Shown here in pieces: positions 18,438 to 27,389 of a stretch of DNA of 64,000 nt (positions within the stretch are counted from its first letter, which is position 1; the number at the start of each line of letters is the position of its first letter). Source of the stretch: Vibrio alfacsensis (GTDB lineage Bacteria > Pseudomonadota > Gammaproteobacteria > Enterobacterales > Vibrionaceae); NCBI RefSeq assembly GCF_003544875.1, contig NZ_CP032094.1, forward strand, positions 1,054,001 to 1,118,000. Reading direction: 5' to 3'. The position numbers and the translations under genes were made by a program. Below the pieces are notes generated by a model. The model was not told the DNA's origin and ran no database searches. It saw nothing but the letters and a program-made list of their open reading frames with translations.

Positions 18438-18528
18438 TTCGTAATACTTGTTTATATTGATTGTTTATATAAATTGTTCATATTACCTAGCGGACTGGCT
18501 TGCCATTGAAATTGCGATTGCTTGCAAT

Positions 18529-18873
18529 CTATTTCAGAACTAACGCGTCGGATTCAAACTTCACGCCATCCCAACCTGTCACCATAAAGTTACGTATGTT
18601 TTGATGGTCATTGTTCTCTGGGTTCGCCAATACATCTTCGCGATAAAAACGTCCAAAACACGCAAGTGTCGCGTCTTTATCTAAGTGATTCAGTAAACCG
18701 AATGCGAAGATCTTACACGATCCATTATTTTCATCTGCGTTATTGTATGTTTCACCATTCGCAAAAGCGGTGGGCGTAAACTCGTAGTTTGCCTCAATCG
18801 CCGCCATTGTTGTTTCAAACTCGACGGTCTCCGGTGATGTCGTTAGCGCATCCAAAAATTGTTTTAATTCCAT
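18529..18873 (-). CDS. HopJ type III effector family protein
   Basis: 114 residues from ATG 18873 (MELKQFLDALTTSPETVEFE), chosen over a TTG at 18882 because GGGAATA gives good spacing. It contains the HopJ hallmarks: Y-E-F-T-P-T-A-F around residue 35, NGSCKIFAFGLLNHLDK, ACFGRFYREDVL and FMVTGWDGVKFE. The family was named for a Pseudomonas syringae effector, but its wide spread in free-living proteobacteria points to a housekeeping role. No secretion genes lie nearby. Confidence 0.9.
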   Translation of the reverse strand: MELKQFLDALTTSPETVEFETTMAAIEANYEFTPTAFANGETYNNADENNGSCKIFAFGLLNHLDKDATLACFGRFYREDVLANPENNDHQNIRNFMVTGWDGVKFESDALVLK

Positions 18874-19073
18874 TATTCCCAAATCCTAAAGCCATTGCGT
18901 AATGACATATTTGTTTCATAAAAGCCAATATAAGAGTCATAAATCATACATATATTCATAACCTTATTAAATGATACGCCAATTAATGCTCAACACTCTG
19001 AATTAATACCCAAACATTGGTCCTCAGAGCTCTGGCGTTGACTGATCACATAGACCATTTATAAGGAAATAAC

Positions 19074-20843
19074 ATGACCACCCCATTTAAGGCAATAGGT
19101 GTTTTGACATTATCATCGCTCGCCATTGCATGCGCATCACAGCCAGAAAGCTCGCTTTCTTCTTTCAGCGAGCAATGCAAAACCACTCAGGCACCTAGCG
19201 TTGGTGATACCGCAATTCAAGGCTTAACTTTCATGGGGACGTCCATTGCCAATGCACCTTTCGATACCTCAGCAGCAGAGATTGTCCAATACGATGCATG
19301 TACTGACAAACTGTATGTTGTTAACGCGCAAGCCAAGCGTATCGATATTTTGTCAATGAATGACGCTGGCACACCCTCTCAGACCGCAACCATGGATTTA
19401 GAAAGCGCCGGAAAAGCGGCAGGGATCGCCATAGGCGCGGCGAACAGCGTTGCGGTATTTAATGGGTTGGTCGCGGTTGCAATAGAAAATAGCGACAAAC
19501 AAGCAAACGGTATTGTGGGTTTATATCGCTCTGACGATTTGTCATTGATCACCATCTACCCAACTGGCGCACTTCCGGATATGGTTGGATTCTCCAAAGA
19601 CGGTCGATACATTGCGACTGCTAACGAAGGCGAACCAAATGGTGATTACAGTGTTGATCCTGAGGGCAGCATAACGCTAATCGACTTAAGCCAAGGCGTG
19701 AACAATGCCGAAGTCACGCAAATTGGGTTCAACGAATTTGATGGCGAGCGTAAATCTGAACTGCCTGCTGGCGTACGTGTATCCGCCCCCAATGCGACTG
19801 TCGCACAAGATCTAGAGCCGGAATACCTCACCTTTGCAGACAACAGCAAAATTTACGTAGCACTGCAGGAAAACAACGCCATGGCAATCGTGGACCCTGC
19901 AAGCAAATCTGTAGAGAAGATTGTAGGTCTAGGCGAGAAATCTTGGTCTGACTCGACACTGGATGCCTCCAACAAAGACAAGATCATTGGCAACTTCAAG
20001 CACTACCCTCAGCTTGTCGGCTTATACATGCCCGATACACTCGACAGTTACTCCGTTAATGGCAAAACCTACATTGTTTCAGCTAACGAGGGGGATGGTC
20101 GCGAGTATGGTTTCACAACAACCCAAGCGCTTTGTGACCAAGCTGGCTTTAAATGGGATGAAGACGATTACCTCGGAACCGATAAGTACACTTCAGAGCA
20201 AGGAGCTTGCCTTAGTCATGTAGACGAAGTACGCGGAAAGAAACTGAAAGTGGCATCAGACCACCCACTGGCAGAAACACTAAAAGACAACAAACAACTC
20301 GCGCGCCTAAAAGTGATCAAGCCTGAGCAAACGCTGACAGCACAAGAGAACGTGCAAGCGTTTGGCGCGCGTTCATTCTCGATTTGGGATGAAAATGCCA
20401 AGCTCATTTTCGACAGTGGGGATGATTTCGCGAAGATTGCGTTTATGAACCAGGGCCAAAACTTCAACAGCACCAATGATAACAACGAAAGCGGAGACGA
20501 CCGTAGTGACGATAAAGGCATTGAACCGGAAGCCATTGAAGTCGCGTACATCAACGGCCGCCATTACGCATTTATTGGTCTAGAGCGCCAAGGGGGCATT
20601 ATGCTCTACGACATCTCAAATCCAATGCAAGCCACGTTTGTTCATTACGTTAATCGTCGTGATTACCATCAACCTGTTTGTACTCAAGTGGAAGACGGAG
20701 ACTGTAAGAATGATATCTACAGCCCTAAAGCGGGAGATTTAGGGCCAGAGTCAATCAATTACTTTACACGCAATGGGCAACATTTTATTGCTGTCGGTAA
20801 CGAAGTATCAGGTACCACGTCCGTATTCCGAATTGAGCTTTAG
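19074..20843 (+). CDS. Choice-of-anchor I family beta-propeller lipoprotein
   Basis: 589 residues with a lipobox signal (LTLSSLAIAC). The rest is a large beta-propeller: repeated blocks such as ADKLYVVNAQAKRIDILSM-like strands near residue 85, ANEGEPNGDYSVDPEGSITL, EYLTFADNSKIYVALQENNA, IVSANEGDGREYGF and the closing GPESINYFTRNGQHFIAVGN. These match the choice-of-anchor I proteins, sometimes annotated as alkaline-phosphatase-like or mesenchyme-specific glycoprotein homologues. It is probably displayed on the cell surface or in the periplasm. Enzymatic activity cannot be judged. Monocistronic, with a terminator at 20876. Confidence 0.78.
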   Translation: MTTPFKAIGVLTLSSLAIACASQPESSLSSFSEQCKTTQAPSVGDTAIQGLTFMGTSIANAPFDTSAAEIVQYDACTDKLYVVNAQAKRIDILSMNDAGTPSQTATMDLESAGKAAGIAIGAANSVAVFNGLVAVAIENSDKQANGIVGLYRSDDLSLITIYPTGALPDMVGFSKDGRYIATANEGEPNGDYSVDPEGSITLIDLSQGVNNAEVTQIGFNEFDGERKSELPAGVRVSAPNATVAQDLEPEYLTFADNSKIYVALQENNAMAIVDPASKSVEKIVGLGEKSWSDSTLDASNKDKIIGNFKHYPQLVGLYMPDTLDSYSVNGKTYIVSANEGDGREYGFTTTQALCDQAGFKWDEDDYLGTDKYTSEQGACLSHVDEVRGKKLKVASDHPLAETLKDNKQLARLKVIKPEQTLTAQENVQAFGARSFSIWDENAKLIFDSGDDFAKIAFMNQGQNFNSTNDNNESGDDRSDDKGIEPEAIEVAYINGRHYAFIGLERQGGIMLYDISNPMQATFVHYVNRRDYHQPVCTQVEDGDCKNDIYSPKAGDLGPESINYFTRNGQHFIAVGNEVSGTTSVFRIEL

Positions 20844-20875
20844 TGCTCATCTTTCACGACGAGACATTTGAAAGC

Positions 20876-20907
20876 AAAGCGCCCTAACCTAAATTCGGGC
20901 GCTTTTT
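20876..20907 (+). terminator. Intrinsic terminator
   Basis: AAAGCGCCC (20876-20884) pairs with GGGCGCTTT (20897-20905) and runs into TTTTT. It closes the beta-propeller lipoprotein gene. Confidence 0.85.
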
Positions 20908-20947
20908 GTAAAGTTTAATTCCACGCTATGTCAAATCTCGAGTCTCT

Positions 20948-20980
20948 GTTCTTCATCTATTGCCGTTCTTCATCTATTGC
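20948..20980. repeat. Perfect 16-bp direct repeat spanning the phhB stop codon
   Basis: GTTCTTCATCTATTGC occurs at 20948-20963 and again at 20965-20980 (period 17). On the minus strand each copy reads GCAATAGATGAAGAAC. The first copy contains the last Gln codon and the TAG stop of phhB, so the stop context is duplicated immediately downstream. Confidence 0.85.
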
Positions 20981-21315
20981 TCTACCACGGCTAACGCATC
21001 GCACTTCGACGCACAGATGAAGTCATTCTTATGCAACCCTTTAATTGAGTGGCTCCACCACGTAACGGTCACTTTCCCCCACTCTAACAAAATAGATGGG
21101 TGGTGGAATTCCTCTTCGGCTAGCTCCGCAATCTTGTTACTGAATGCCCACGCTTGTTTGAAGTTCTTAAATGTGTAGACCTTTTCTAATTGTGGAATCT
21201 CCTCTCTCTCCATGATCTGCCAATCGGACAATTGAAGCAGCAAAGATTGTTGCTCCTCTTTACTCAAGGCAATCGCATCGATACTGCAAGCTTCGCATTT
21301 TTGTTCATTCAACAT
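20974..21315 (-). CDS. phhB: Pterin-4-alpha-carbinolamine dehydratase
   Basis: Regenerates the tetrahydrobiopterin-type cofactor used by phenylalanine hydroxylase. From ATG 21315 ([20 protein letters not shown]) it is 113 residues, the usual length. An upstream in-frame start would run deep into phhA and is rejected. The active-site block [20 protein letters not shown] has the conserved His pair, followed by [15 protein letters not shown]. It overlaps the end of phhA by 11 bp and has AAGGAA as a ribosome-binding site, so the two are co-expressed. A duplicated stop-codon segment follows it. Confidence 0.95.
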   Translation of the reverse strand: MLNEQKCEACSIDAIALSKEEQQSLLLQLSDWQIMEREEIPQLEKVYTFKNFKQAWAFSNKIAELAEEEFHHPSILLEWGKVTVTWWSHSIKGLHKNDFICASKCDALAVVEQ

Positions 21316-22099
21316 GAGCAGGTTCCTTTGGTTTAAATAGTGGCGGAAGCAATCCGGCTTCAATCGCCAGATCCGCTTGTTTCAATAAATTCAGTTGGCT
21401 GATTTGGAAAAGCTGCGACAGCTCATCTATCACAAAATATTTAGGCTGCATGATGTCAATACGATAAGGCGTTCTTAACACGGTTTGCAGATCAAAATCA
21501 TCACGAATCGGCACATCACTTTCCAATGAATAGAGCGTCTCGCCCGGCGATGAAAGAATCCCACCCCCATAGATTTTGGTTTGTTTCCCCTCTCTAACCA
21601 ACCCAAACTCAACCGTAAACCAATACAAACGTGCCAAGTATGCTCGCTGTTTTGGCGTCGCGGCCTGACCTAACTGACCGTAATGTTCGGTATAAGCGGC
21701 GAAATCTGGATTGGTCAACATCGCGCAATGCCCAAAAATTTCATGGAAAAAATCAGGCTCTTGTAGGTAATCAAACTCATCACGTGATCGCAGGAAAGTG
21801 GCGACAGGAAAACACTTATTGCCCAACAAATTAAAAAATCGATCAAAATCAATCAACGCTGGAACTGGCTCCACTTGCCAACCGGTGGTTTCCATCAAAA
21901 CGCGATTGATCTCTGGTAACTGTGGAACACGATCTCTCGGTAGATCGAGCAACTTCAAACCATGTAAGTAAGCATCGCAAGCTCTCCCTTGAATCACGCT
22001 CATTTGCCTCGCCACCAAATCATGCCAAATTGCGTTCTCTTCAGTACTCCAATTTACTATGCCATCTTCACTGACGGGCTTAGAATGGTATTGAGTCAT
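21305..22099 (-). CDS. phhA: Phenylalanine 4-monooxygenase
   Basis: Non-heme iron, pterin-dependent enzyme converting phenylalanine to tyrosine. It has 264 residues, the short bacterial form without a regulatory ACT domain. The iron ligands are seen as His119 and His124 in [12 protein letters not shown] and Glu164 in FTVEFGL. The pterin-binding region [15 protein letters not shown] precedes them. Overlaps phhB by 11 bp. A TyrR/PhhR-type box lies about 95 bp upstream (22192-22209), so regulation by an aromatic-amino-acid-responsive TyrR homologue is likely. Faces the acetoacetyl-CoA synthetase gene, which would use the acetoacetate produced at the end of tyrosine breakdown. Confidence 0.96.
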   Translation of the reverse strand: MTQYHSKPVSEDGIVNWSTEENAIWHDLVARQMSVIQGRACDAYLHGLKLLDLPRDRVPQLPEINRVLMETTGWQVEPVPALIDFDRFFNLLGNKCFPVATFLRSRDEFDYLQEPDFFHEIFGHCAMLTNPDFAAYTEHYGQLGQAATPKQRAYLARLYWFTVEFGLVREGKQTKIYGGGILSSPGETLYSLESDVPIRDDFDLQTVLRTPYRIDIMQPKYFVIDELSQLFQISQLNLLKQADLAIEAGLLPPLFKPKEPAHVE

Positions 22100-22191
22100 T
22101 ACACGCCTCCGTTAACAATCCCTTTACATCAAGCCTATCCATTCTGATTTACGCTTCCAATATCTGCTTGGTTTTGTTCACTTATTCGTCA

Positions 22192-22209
22192 TGTAACGTT
22201 TTATTTACA
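22192..22209. promoter_or_regulatory. TyrR/PhhR-type operator
   Basis: TGTAAC-GTTTTA-TTTACA differs by one base from the TyrR consensus TGTAAA-N6-TTTACA. It lies between phhA and the acetoacetyl-CoA synthetase gene, as expected for control of phenylalanine catabolism. Confidence 0.65.
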
Positions 22210-22252
22210 TTTACTCCTAACAATATGATTTATATGAGCTGATTGATTTTTA

Positions 22253-22297
22253 AACAGGTTTGACAATACCCCTGCTTCACTCCAGACTAAACCTGTT
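22253..22297. promoter_or_regulatory. Inverted repeat around the probable acetoacetyl-CoA synthetase promoter
   Basis: AACAGGTTT (22253-22261) and AAACCTGTT (22289-22297) are perfect 9-bp arms 27 bp apart. TTGACA at 22260-22265 overlaps the left arm and could be a -35 box, with a weak -10 (CAGACT) 17 bp on. The arms could be paired repressor half-sites. Confidence 0.4.
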
Positions 22298-22321
22298 AAA
22301 AGTTTGTTATTGGGGACGCAA

Positions 22322-24298
22322 ATGCATAAGGACAGCAAAGTTTGGCAGCCAACGGATGATCGAATTCACCAAGCGAACATTACCCAGTTTATTGACCACA
22401 TTAATCGTCAAGGGCATGCGCTTAAAAACTACGATGACCTCCATCAATGGTCGATTGAGCAAGATGAAAAGTTCTGGCAAGAAGTCTGGTTGTTTTGTGA
22501 CTTAATCGGTAGCCAAGGCGGTGATGTCAGTGTGTTGGGAACAAGCCATTGGCAAGCTCCGATCACAAATAGAGATCGGTTATGGTTTCCCGATGCACAA
22601 GTGAATTATGCAGAAAACTTACTGAGTTTAGCATTTCAAAACCCAAATGAACTCGCGATCTGGTTTGAGAACGAACGGGAACATCGTGAAACTTACACAT
22701 GGCAAGCGCTCTGCGATGAAGTCTCTAGTGTGCAGCAATGGTTGCAAGAATGTGGTGTCGAAAGCGGTGATGTCGTGGCCGGCTATTTACCGCATATTCC
22801 ACAAACGATCATTGCGATGCTCGCAGCCACAAGCTTAGGCGCAATATGGACATCGACCTCACCCGATTTCGGGGTTGAGAGTGTGATTGAACGCTTCGGC
22901 CAAGTAAAACCCAAAGTGCTGTTCACCTGCGACGGTTATACGTTTAATGGCAAAATGTTTGATATGGCGGAAAAGAACCAAGAAATTGCAGACCAATTAC
23001 CCGGCATTAAACAAGTCTGTCAAATTGGCTACCTCAAGCCTCATGTTTTTGAGTGCGACGTTTGCACCCAAGATTGGGACAGCCTGTTAAGTCAATACGC
23101 TCCCCAGTCATTGAGCTTCCATCGCGTTAAGTTTAATGATCCTTTGTTTGTTCTGTATTCTTCTGGAACCACAGGAAAACCGAAGTGCATTGTTCACTCC
23201 GTAGGTGGCACCATGCTCAATCACCTCAAAGAACATCAACTTCACTGCGACATTCAGCCAAAAGATCGTGTTTTTTATTATACAACTTGCGGGTGGATGA
23301 TGTGGAACTGGCATGTTTCAGCACTGGCTAGTGGTGCGTGTCTAGTGATCTACGAAGGTAGCCCAGTTTTCCCACACACCAACGTGCTGTGGAGTCTCGC
23401 ACAGCGCGCAGAGATCTCTCTATTCGGAACATCTGCTAAATATTTAGAAGCCATAGAGAAAGCACGCCTCTCGCCCATTGATCATTTTGAACTACCGTCA
23501 CTTAAAACACTGTGCTCCACGGGCTCTGTCCTTTATCCCGAACAGTTTGATTATGTATACCAACACATCAAGCATGATGTGCATTTAGCTTCAATCTCTG
23601 GTGGGACCGATATTTGCGGCTGCTTTGTATTAGGAAACCCCATTTCGCCCGTCTATAGGGGAGAATGTCAAAATGCGGGGCTCGGCATCGATGCTAGAGC
23701 AGTTGACGAGAACGGTGTGACGGTAACAGAGGAGCGTGGTGAACTCGTTTGTGCTAATTCTATCCCCAATTTCCCCGCAGGATTCTGGCACGACTCGGGA
23801 GAGCGTTACCACCATGCGTATTGGGATAAGTTTGAGAGCATTTGGCATCATGGTGATGATGTCATGCGAACGAAAACGGGTGGGTTTATCTTCTTTGGTC
23901 GCAGCGACACGACTCTCAATCCTGGTGGTGTCCGAATCGGCACTGCGGAGATTTATCAGCAAGTTAACGCGCTTGAAAGCGTTGTCGATTCAATCGCGGT
24001 CGGAAAAGAAATTGAGCGTAATGAGCAAATTTGGTTATTTGTGCAACTCAAGCAAGGTGACGAACTGACTGAAAGCCTAATCGCAGAAATCAAAACTACC
24101 TTACGGGCGGCTTGTTCACCGCGACATGTACCTAGCGAAATTTTTGCAATCAGTGATATTCCCAAAACTCGATCGGGAAAACTGGTCGAGCTTGCGGTGA
24201 AACAAATCATTAATGGTAAGCCCGTCGAGAACATGGGGGCCATTGCTAACCCTGAGATCTTGCAAGAGATCAAAAAGATGACGATGAGCAAATGCTAA
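22322..24298 (+). CDS. aacS: Acetoacetyl-CoA synthetase
   Basis: Activates acetoacetate to acetoacetyl-CoA with ATP, through an adenylate. About 658 residues from ATG 22322 (MHKDSKVWQPTDDRI), preceded by TTGGGGACG as ribosome-binding site; a TTG at 22304 is in frame but less likely. The ANL-superfamily motifs are present: P-loop LYSSGTTGKPKCIVHSVGG, the region TTCGWMMWNWHVSALASGA, SGGTDICGCFVLGNP, GDDVMRTKTGGFIFFGRSD and the catalytic-lysine tail KTRSGKLVELAVK. The WMMWNW motif and N-terminal extension separate acetoacetyl-CoA from acetyl-CoA synthetases. Its divergence from phhAB fits tyrosine degradation ending in fumarate and acetoacetate. The intermediate hmg/fah genes are not in the window. 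Confidence 0.92.
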   Translation: MHKDSKVWQPTDDRIHQANITQFIDHINRQGHALKNYDDLHQWSIEQDEKFWQEVWLFCDLIGSQGGDVSVLGTSHWQAPITNRDRLWFPDAQVNYAENLLSLAFQNPNELAIWFENEREHRETYTWQALCDEVSSVQQWLQECGVESGDVVAGYLPHIPQTIIAMLAATSLGAIWTSTSPDFGVESVIERFGQVKPKVLFTCDGYTFNGKMFDMAEKNQEIADQLPGIKQVCQIGYLKPHVFECDVCTQDWDSLLSQYAPQSLSFHRVKFNDPLFVLYSSGTTGKPKCIVHSVGGTMLNHLKEHQLHCDIQPKDRVFYYTTCGWMMWNWHVSALASGACLVIYEGSPVFPHTNVLWSLAQRAEISLFGTSAKYLEAIEKARLSPIDHFELPSLKTLCSTGSVLYPEQFDYVYQHIKHDVHLASISGGTDICGCFVLGNPISPVYRGECQNAGLGIDARAVDENGVTVTEERGELVCANSIPNFPAGFWHDSGERYHHAYWDKFESIWHHGDDVMRTKTGGFIFFGRSDTTLNPGGVRIGTAEIYQQVNALESVVDSIAVGKEIERNEQIWLFVQLKQGDELTESLIAEIKTTLRAACSPRHVPSEIFAISDIPKTRSGKLVELAVKQIINGKPVENMGAIANPEILQEIKKMTMSKC

Positions 24299-24371
24299 CC
24301 CTAGTGACTCACTAGAAAACGATATGACTGGCAACCAAAGTTAGCTACTTACGAACAAAAAAACCGAACAA

Positions 24372-24397
24372 AAAAGCGAGCAACACCGCTCGCTTTT
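24372..24397. terminator. Bidirectional intrinsic terminator
   Basis: AAAAGCGAGC (24372-24381) and GCTCGCTTTT (24388-24397) form a perfect 10-bp stem with a 6-nt loop between two convergent genes. Confidence 0.85.
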
Positions 24398-24416
24398 ATC
24401 AAAATCTTTATCTCGT

Positions 24417-24992
24417 TTAACGACGTCCAATACCCATTAAAACAGACATGGTTTGTCCATCTGACGTGATTTCAAATACTTTCTTTGATTCCACATCTTT
24501 AAAGCCCGCATTCACTAATGCAGCCTCTGATTTTGCTAGTGTAAAGCCCTCTTTTTCGGATTCTGCAATCCAATCAAAGTGAACAAAATAGCCATCTTTA
24601 TTAAGTAACGAGCGCGATATTTCTAACGATGCGTCAGCATCTTCGACAAACGCCAATACAGAGGAAGCAACAACAAGGTCAAACTGACCACGAAAAGCTG
24701 GGTGCTGGGCAGCTAAACCGCGTGACAACGCATCGACAACGGGTTCAACATTGAGCAACTCTTTTTTATCTAGCTCTTCAATCATCGCTTCTGATGCATC
24801 CAGTGCAACGATGTCTTTCGCAAGTGGAGACAACAATTGGCTTAGTTGCCCGGTTCCACATCCAAAATCCAATATTTTAATGCCATCAAGCTGAGTAAGC
24901 TGTTGTAACTGTGCAAACACCGACTGAGCAAATTGTTCTGTTGCTGGGTTTGATTCCCAGTTCTTTGCTAAGCCGTCCCAATCTTGTGCCAT
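24417..24992 (-). CDS. Class I SAM-dependent methyltransferase
   Basis: 191 residues from ATG 24992 (MAQDWDGLAKNWESNPATEQ). This start is chosen because GGAGGCCAAG directly precedes it, although a GTG at 25010 is also in frame. The SAM-binding motif I is ILDFGCGTGQLSQLL, motif II VALDASEAMIEEL, and the later FDLVVASSVLAFVEDAD is the post-II region. It resembles the UbiE/UbiG-like small-molecule methyltransferases. The substrate cannot be told. Convergent with aacS and divergent from a LysR regulator. Confidence 0.85.
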   Translation of the reverse strand: MAQDWDGLAKNWESNPATEQFAQSVFAQLQQLTQLDGIKILDFGCGTGQLSQLLSPLAKDIVALDASEAMIEELDKKELLNVEPVVDALSRGLAAQHPAFRGQFDLVVASSVLAFVEDADASLEISRSLLNKDGYFVHFDWIAESEKEGFTLAKSEAALVNAGFKDVESKKVFEITSDGQTMSVLMGIGRR

Positions 24993-25177
24993 CTTGGCCT
25001 CCATGTTCACTTCTTGTAACCCTCATAGAGTACCGCAAAAACATCAAAACACCATAGAGTTATCTGGCAGAAGCGCGTTTTTTTCGTTAATCTCTCTAAG
25101 CATTGGGCATCCATTCCAACACGTGATGTTTTCCCATTGCTGTTTTACCATCATTTCTGTTTAGGTCTTGCTGAATC

Positions 25178-26056
25178 ATGAACTTAGCTCAAGTTGAAGC
25201 GTTTTGTACAATTGCGGATAGTGGATCGGTTTCTGAGGCCGCTCGACTGCTCGACTGCAACCGAACCAAACTCAGTATGTCTATCAAGGCACTTGAGAAA
25301 GACTTGAGCGTCGAGCTATTCAACCGTACCGGTAATCAGCTCACTCTTTCTGAAGCGGGTAAAGCGATTTACAAAGATTGCGAAAGCTTGTTAGTTACCG
25401 CGCAACGCATAAAAAAGACCTGCGCCCAAGTCTCTGATGGTTTCAACGCCGAAATATGGGTCGCTCGAGATGATTCGCTGCCAGATGAGTTATGGCAAGA
25501 ATTATCCCATACGCTCAACAATCGCTTCCCCTCTACGACGTTCAACCTGATTCTGGCGTCAAGTGGTGATTTAGCAAACCTTGTCAGTACGCAACAAGTC
25601 GATTTTGCTTTTGGGGTCGATTACGAGCGCGTCGACGATCCACACATTGTCTACAACCCTTTGGGTAAAATCCGCATGATGTCGGTCTGTAGCTACGAGC
25701 ACCCATTAAGAAAAATGCGCCGTGTCACCGATGAAGATTTAAGAAATCAAATGCAAGCTTTGATGGTTTACCTTAACGAAAAAGATAACCCAGAGCTTCA
25801 GCCATTCTCGACGCGATATATCGGTTTCTCCAGCTTCGATTACATGCTTAATACGATTTTAGAAGAAGACGCTTGGGGAGTATTGCCAGAGCCGTTGATC
25901 AGACACTACTTGCGCCATCAAAAACTTGCAGTCATCAAACACACCTATGGTTTAACACAAGAAGATTACTGCATGTTCATTCCAAATGGCCAAACCGAAC
26001 ACCCTGCAATGAGTTGGCTCGCTGATAAATTAAGCGACTATCTATTCGACTTCTAG
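25178..26056 (+). CDS. LysR-family transcriptional regulator
   Basis: 292 residues with an N-terminal winged helix-turn-helix (MNLAQVEAFCTIADSGSVSE, EAARLLDCNRTKLSMSIKAL) and a C-terminal periplasmic-binding-like co-inducer domain (about 90-290). LysR proteins usually act on a divergent neighbour, here the methyltransferase gene 186 bp away, or on themselves. The last codons and TAG are the first unit of a degenerate tandem repeat that runs on downstream to 26141. Confidence 0.9.
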   Translation: MNLAQVEAFCTIADSGSVSEAARLLDCNRTKLSMSIKALEKDLSVELFNRTGNQLTLSEAGKAIYKDCESLLVTAQRIKKTCAQVSDGFNAEIWVARDDSLPDELWQELSHTLNNRFPSTTFNLILASSGDLANLVSTQQVDFAFGVDYERVDDPHIVYNPLGKIRMMSVCSYEHPLRKMRRVTDEDLRNQMQALMVYLNEKDNPELQPFSTRYIGFSSFDYMLNTILEEDAWGVLPEPLIRHYLRHQKLAVIKHTYGLTQEDYCMFIPNGQTEHPAMSWLADKLSDYLFDF

Positions 26057-26141
26057 CCCCCTATTTAACTTCTAACTACCTATTGAACTTCTAACGATCC
26101 TCAGTATCTATATAACTTCTCAGCATCTATTTGACTTTTAA
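26042..26141. repeat. Degenerate 15-bp tandem units, period 19, starting inside the LysR gene
   Basis: Five related 15-bp units: CTATTCGACTTCTAG at 26042 (the last four codons and stop of the LysR gene), CTATTTAACTTCTAA at 26061, CTATTGAACTTCTAA at 26080, CTATATAACTTCTCA at 26108 and CTATTTGACTTTTAA at 26127. Spacing is 19, 19, 28 and 19 bp. Confidence 0.8.
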
Positions 26142-26331
26142 ATATAGAGCATCGTATCACACATCACTGAGCGTCAATATTATTGACAGCAGTTATTTGT
26201 CGTAACTGATTGTATTATAAGAAATAACCAATAAATTCTCGTTGTTGCGTTTAAAAGTTGCACAGTTTCTATTTGCTTAAATTCGTCTGCAAGAGAAGAA
26301 TGTAAGGACGTAATAAACGAAGGCAATTTTT

Positions 26332-27225
26332 ATGTGTGACAGGACAAGCAAAAACGAAAACCGCATCTTAACTTTCTCAGCCCTTTTAGCTTCTGGGTTT
26401 GCGATTGGAGGCATGGTGCTAGGCTTGCTTGTTGGCTCTATTGTCATTGTGTTTGATGGTGTTTATTCTCTCGTCAGTCTGCTGTTAACTTTATTGTCAC
26501 TGGCCGCGTCGTACTACATCAGCAAACCATCAAAATCTATTTTTCCTTTCGGTAAAGCTGTACTAGAACCTGTTGTGATTGCAATTAAAGCCGCTGTGAT
26601 TTTAGTTGTTGTGAGCTTTTCATTGTATTCAGCAGTAACGGCATTGATGTCCGGTGGCCGAGAGGTGAATGCTTCTATCGCAACCATTTTTGGTATCGTA
26701 AACGTCGTTGGTTGTGGTTATGCTTGGTGGTTTATGGCGCAGAAAAGCCGTCGTTTTTCATCTGGTCTTATTGAAGCTGAGAAAAAACAATGGCTAATGG
26801 ACACTCTACTTAGTGTCGCTGTCACCGTAGGTTTTGTCGCTGCATGGTTAATATCACTTACGCCTTATGCGCACTACGCAGTCTACGCTGACCCAATGAT
26901 GATGCTTCTGATGGGTTTCTACTTTCTAAAAGTACCGTTTGATATGCTTGTGAGTGCGCTACGTGAGCTACTGATGATGACGCCAAGCAAAGAGCTTTGT
27001 CAGAGCGTAGGTAACGATGTACTTGAAATAGAAAAAGTGACAGAACACCAATTGAAGTTGGCAGGTGTCACTAAAGTTGGTCAAGAGCTTCGAGTGAATG
27101 TCGATGTTCATGTGGATGACGATACGCTTCAATTAGATACACTCGAACAAACTCGTAAACAGCTAACTAAACGTCTATTGAAGCACAGGTTCAAACTTCA
27201 ACTAAACTTAAACGTCGCTTACTAG
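26332..27225 (+). CDS. Cation diffusion facilitator family transporter
   Basis: 297 residues with six membrane helices, for example LLASGFAIGGMVLGLLVGSI, AVILVVVSFSLYSAVTALM and LLSVAVTVGFVAAWLISLT. The CDF metal-site positions are visible as Asp in IVFDGVYSLVSLLL (helix 2) and LMDTLLSVAV (helix 5), plus YADPMMMLLM (helix 6). The C-terminal 90 residues (ELLMMTPSKELCQSVGNDVL) form the cytoplasmic regulatory domain. CDF proteins export divalent metals against protons. The metal is not determinable; the DxxYS motif in helix 2 differs from the HxxxD of zinc exporters. Ends 59 bp before an octamer repeat and a terminator. Confidence 0.85.
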   Translation: MCDRTSKNENRILTFSALLASGFAIGGMVLGLLVGSIVIVFDGVYSLVSLLLTLLSLAASYYISKPSKSIFPFGKAVLEPVVIAIKAAVILVVVSFSLYSAVTALMSGGREVNASIATIFGIVNVVGCGYAWWFMAQKSRRFSSGLIEAEKKQWLMDTLLSVAVTVGFVAAWLISLTPYAHYAVYADPMMMLLMGFYFLKVPFDMLVSALRELLMMTPSKELCQSVGNDVLEIEKVTEHQLKLAGVTKVGQELRVNVDVHVDDDTLQLDTLEQTRKQLTKRLLKHRFKLQLNLNVAY

Positions 27226-27283
27226 AGGTACCGTGAAGCTCAGTCAAAGCCCGACGCTCAACGAATACCGACGAAGTAACCAC

Positions 27284-27323
27284 GAAACAAAGAAACAAAG
27301 AAACAAAGAAACAAAGAAACAAA
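27284..27323. repeat. Octanucleotide tandem repeat (GAAACAAA)x5
   Basis: Five perfect copies of GAAACAAA, 40 bp, between the CDF gene and its terminator. Perfect short repeats of this kind change copy number by slippage. It is not inside a supported gene. Confidence 0.9.
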
Positions 27324-27333
27324 TGAGAACTCA

Positions 27334-27370
27334 AAAAAGCGCCAAGCATCACTTCAGCTTGGCGCTTTTT
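27334..27370. terminator. Bidirectional intrinsic terminator
   Basis: AAAAAGCGCCAAG (27334-27346) pairs perfectly with CTTGGCGCTTTTT (27358-27370), an 11-nt loop between. It serves the CDF gene and the convergent yddG gene. Confidence 0.88.
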
Positions 27371-27389
27371 ATATCAGAAAGTCATAAAA

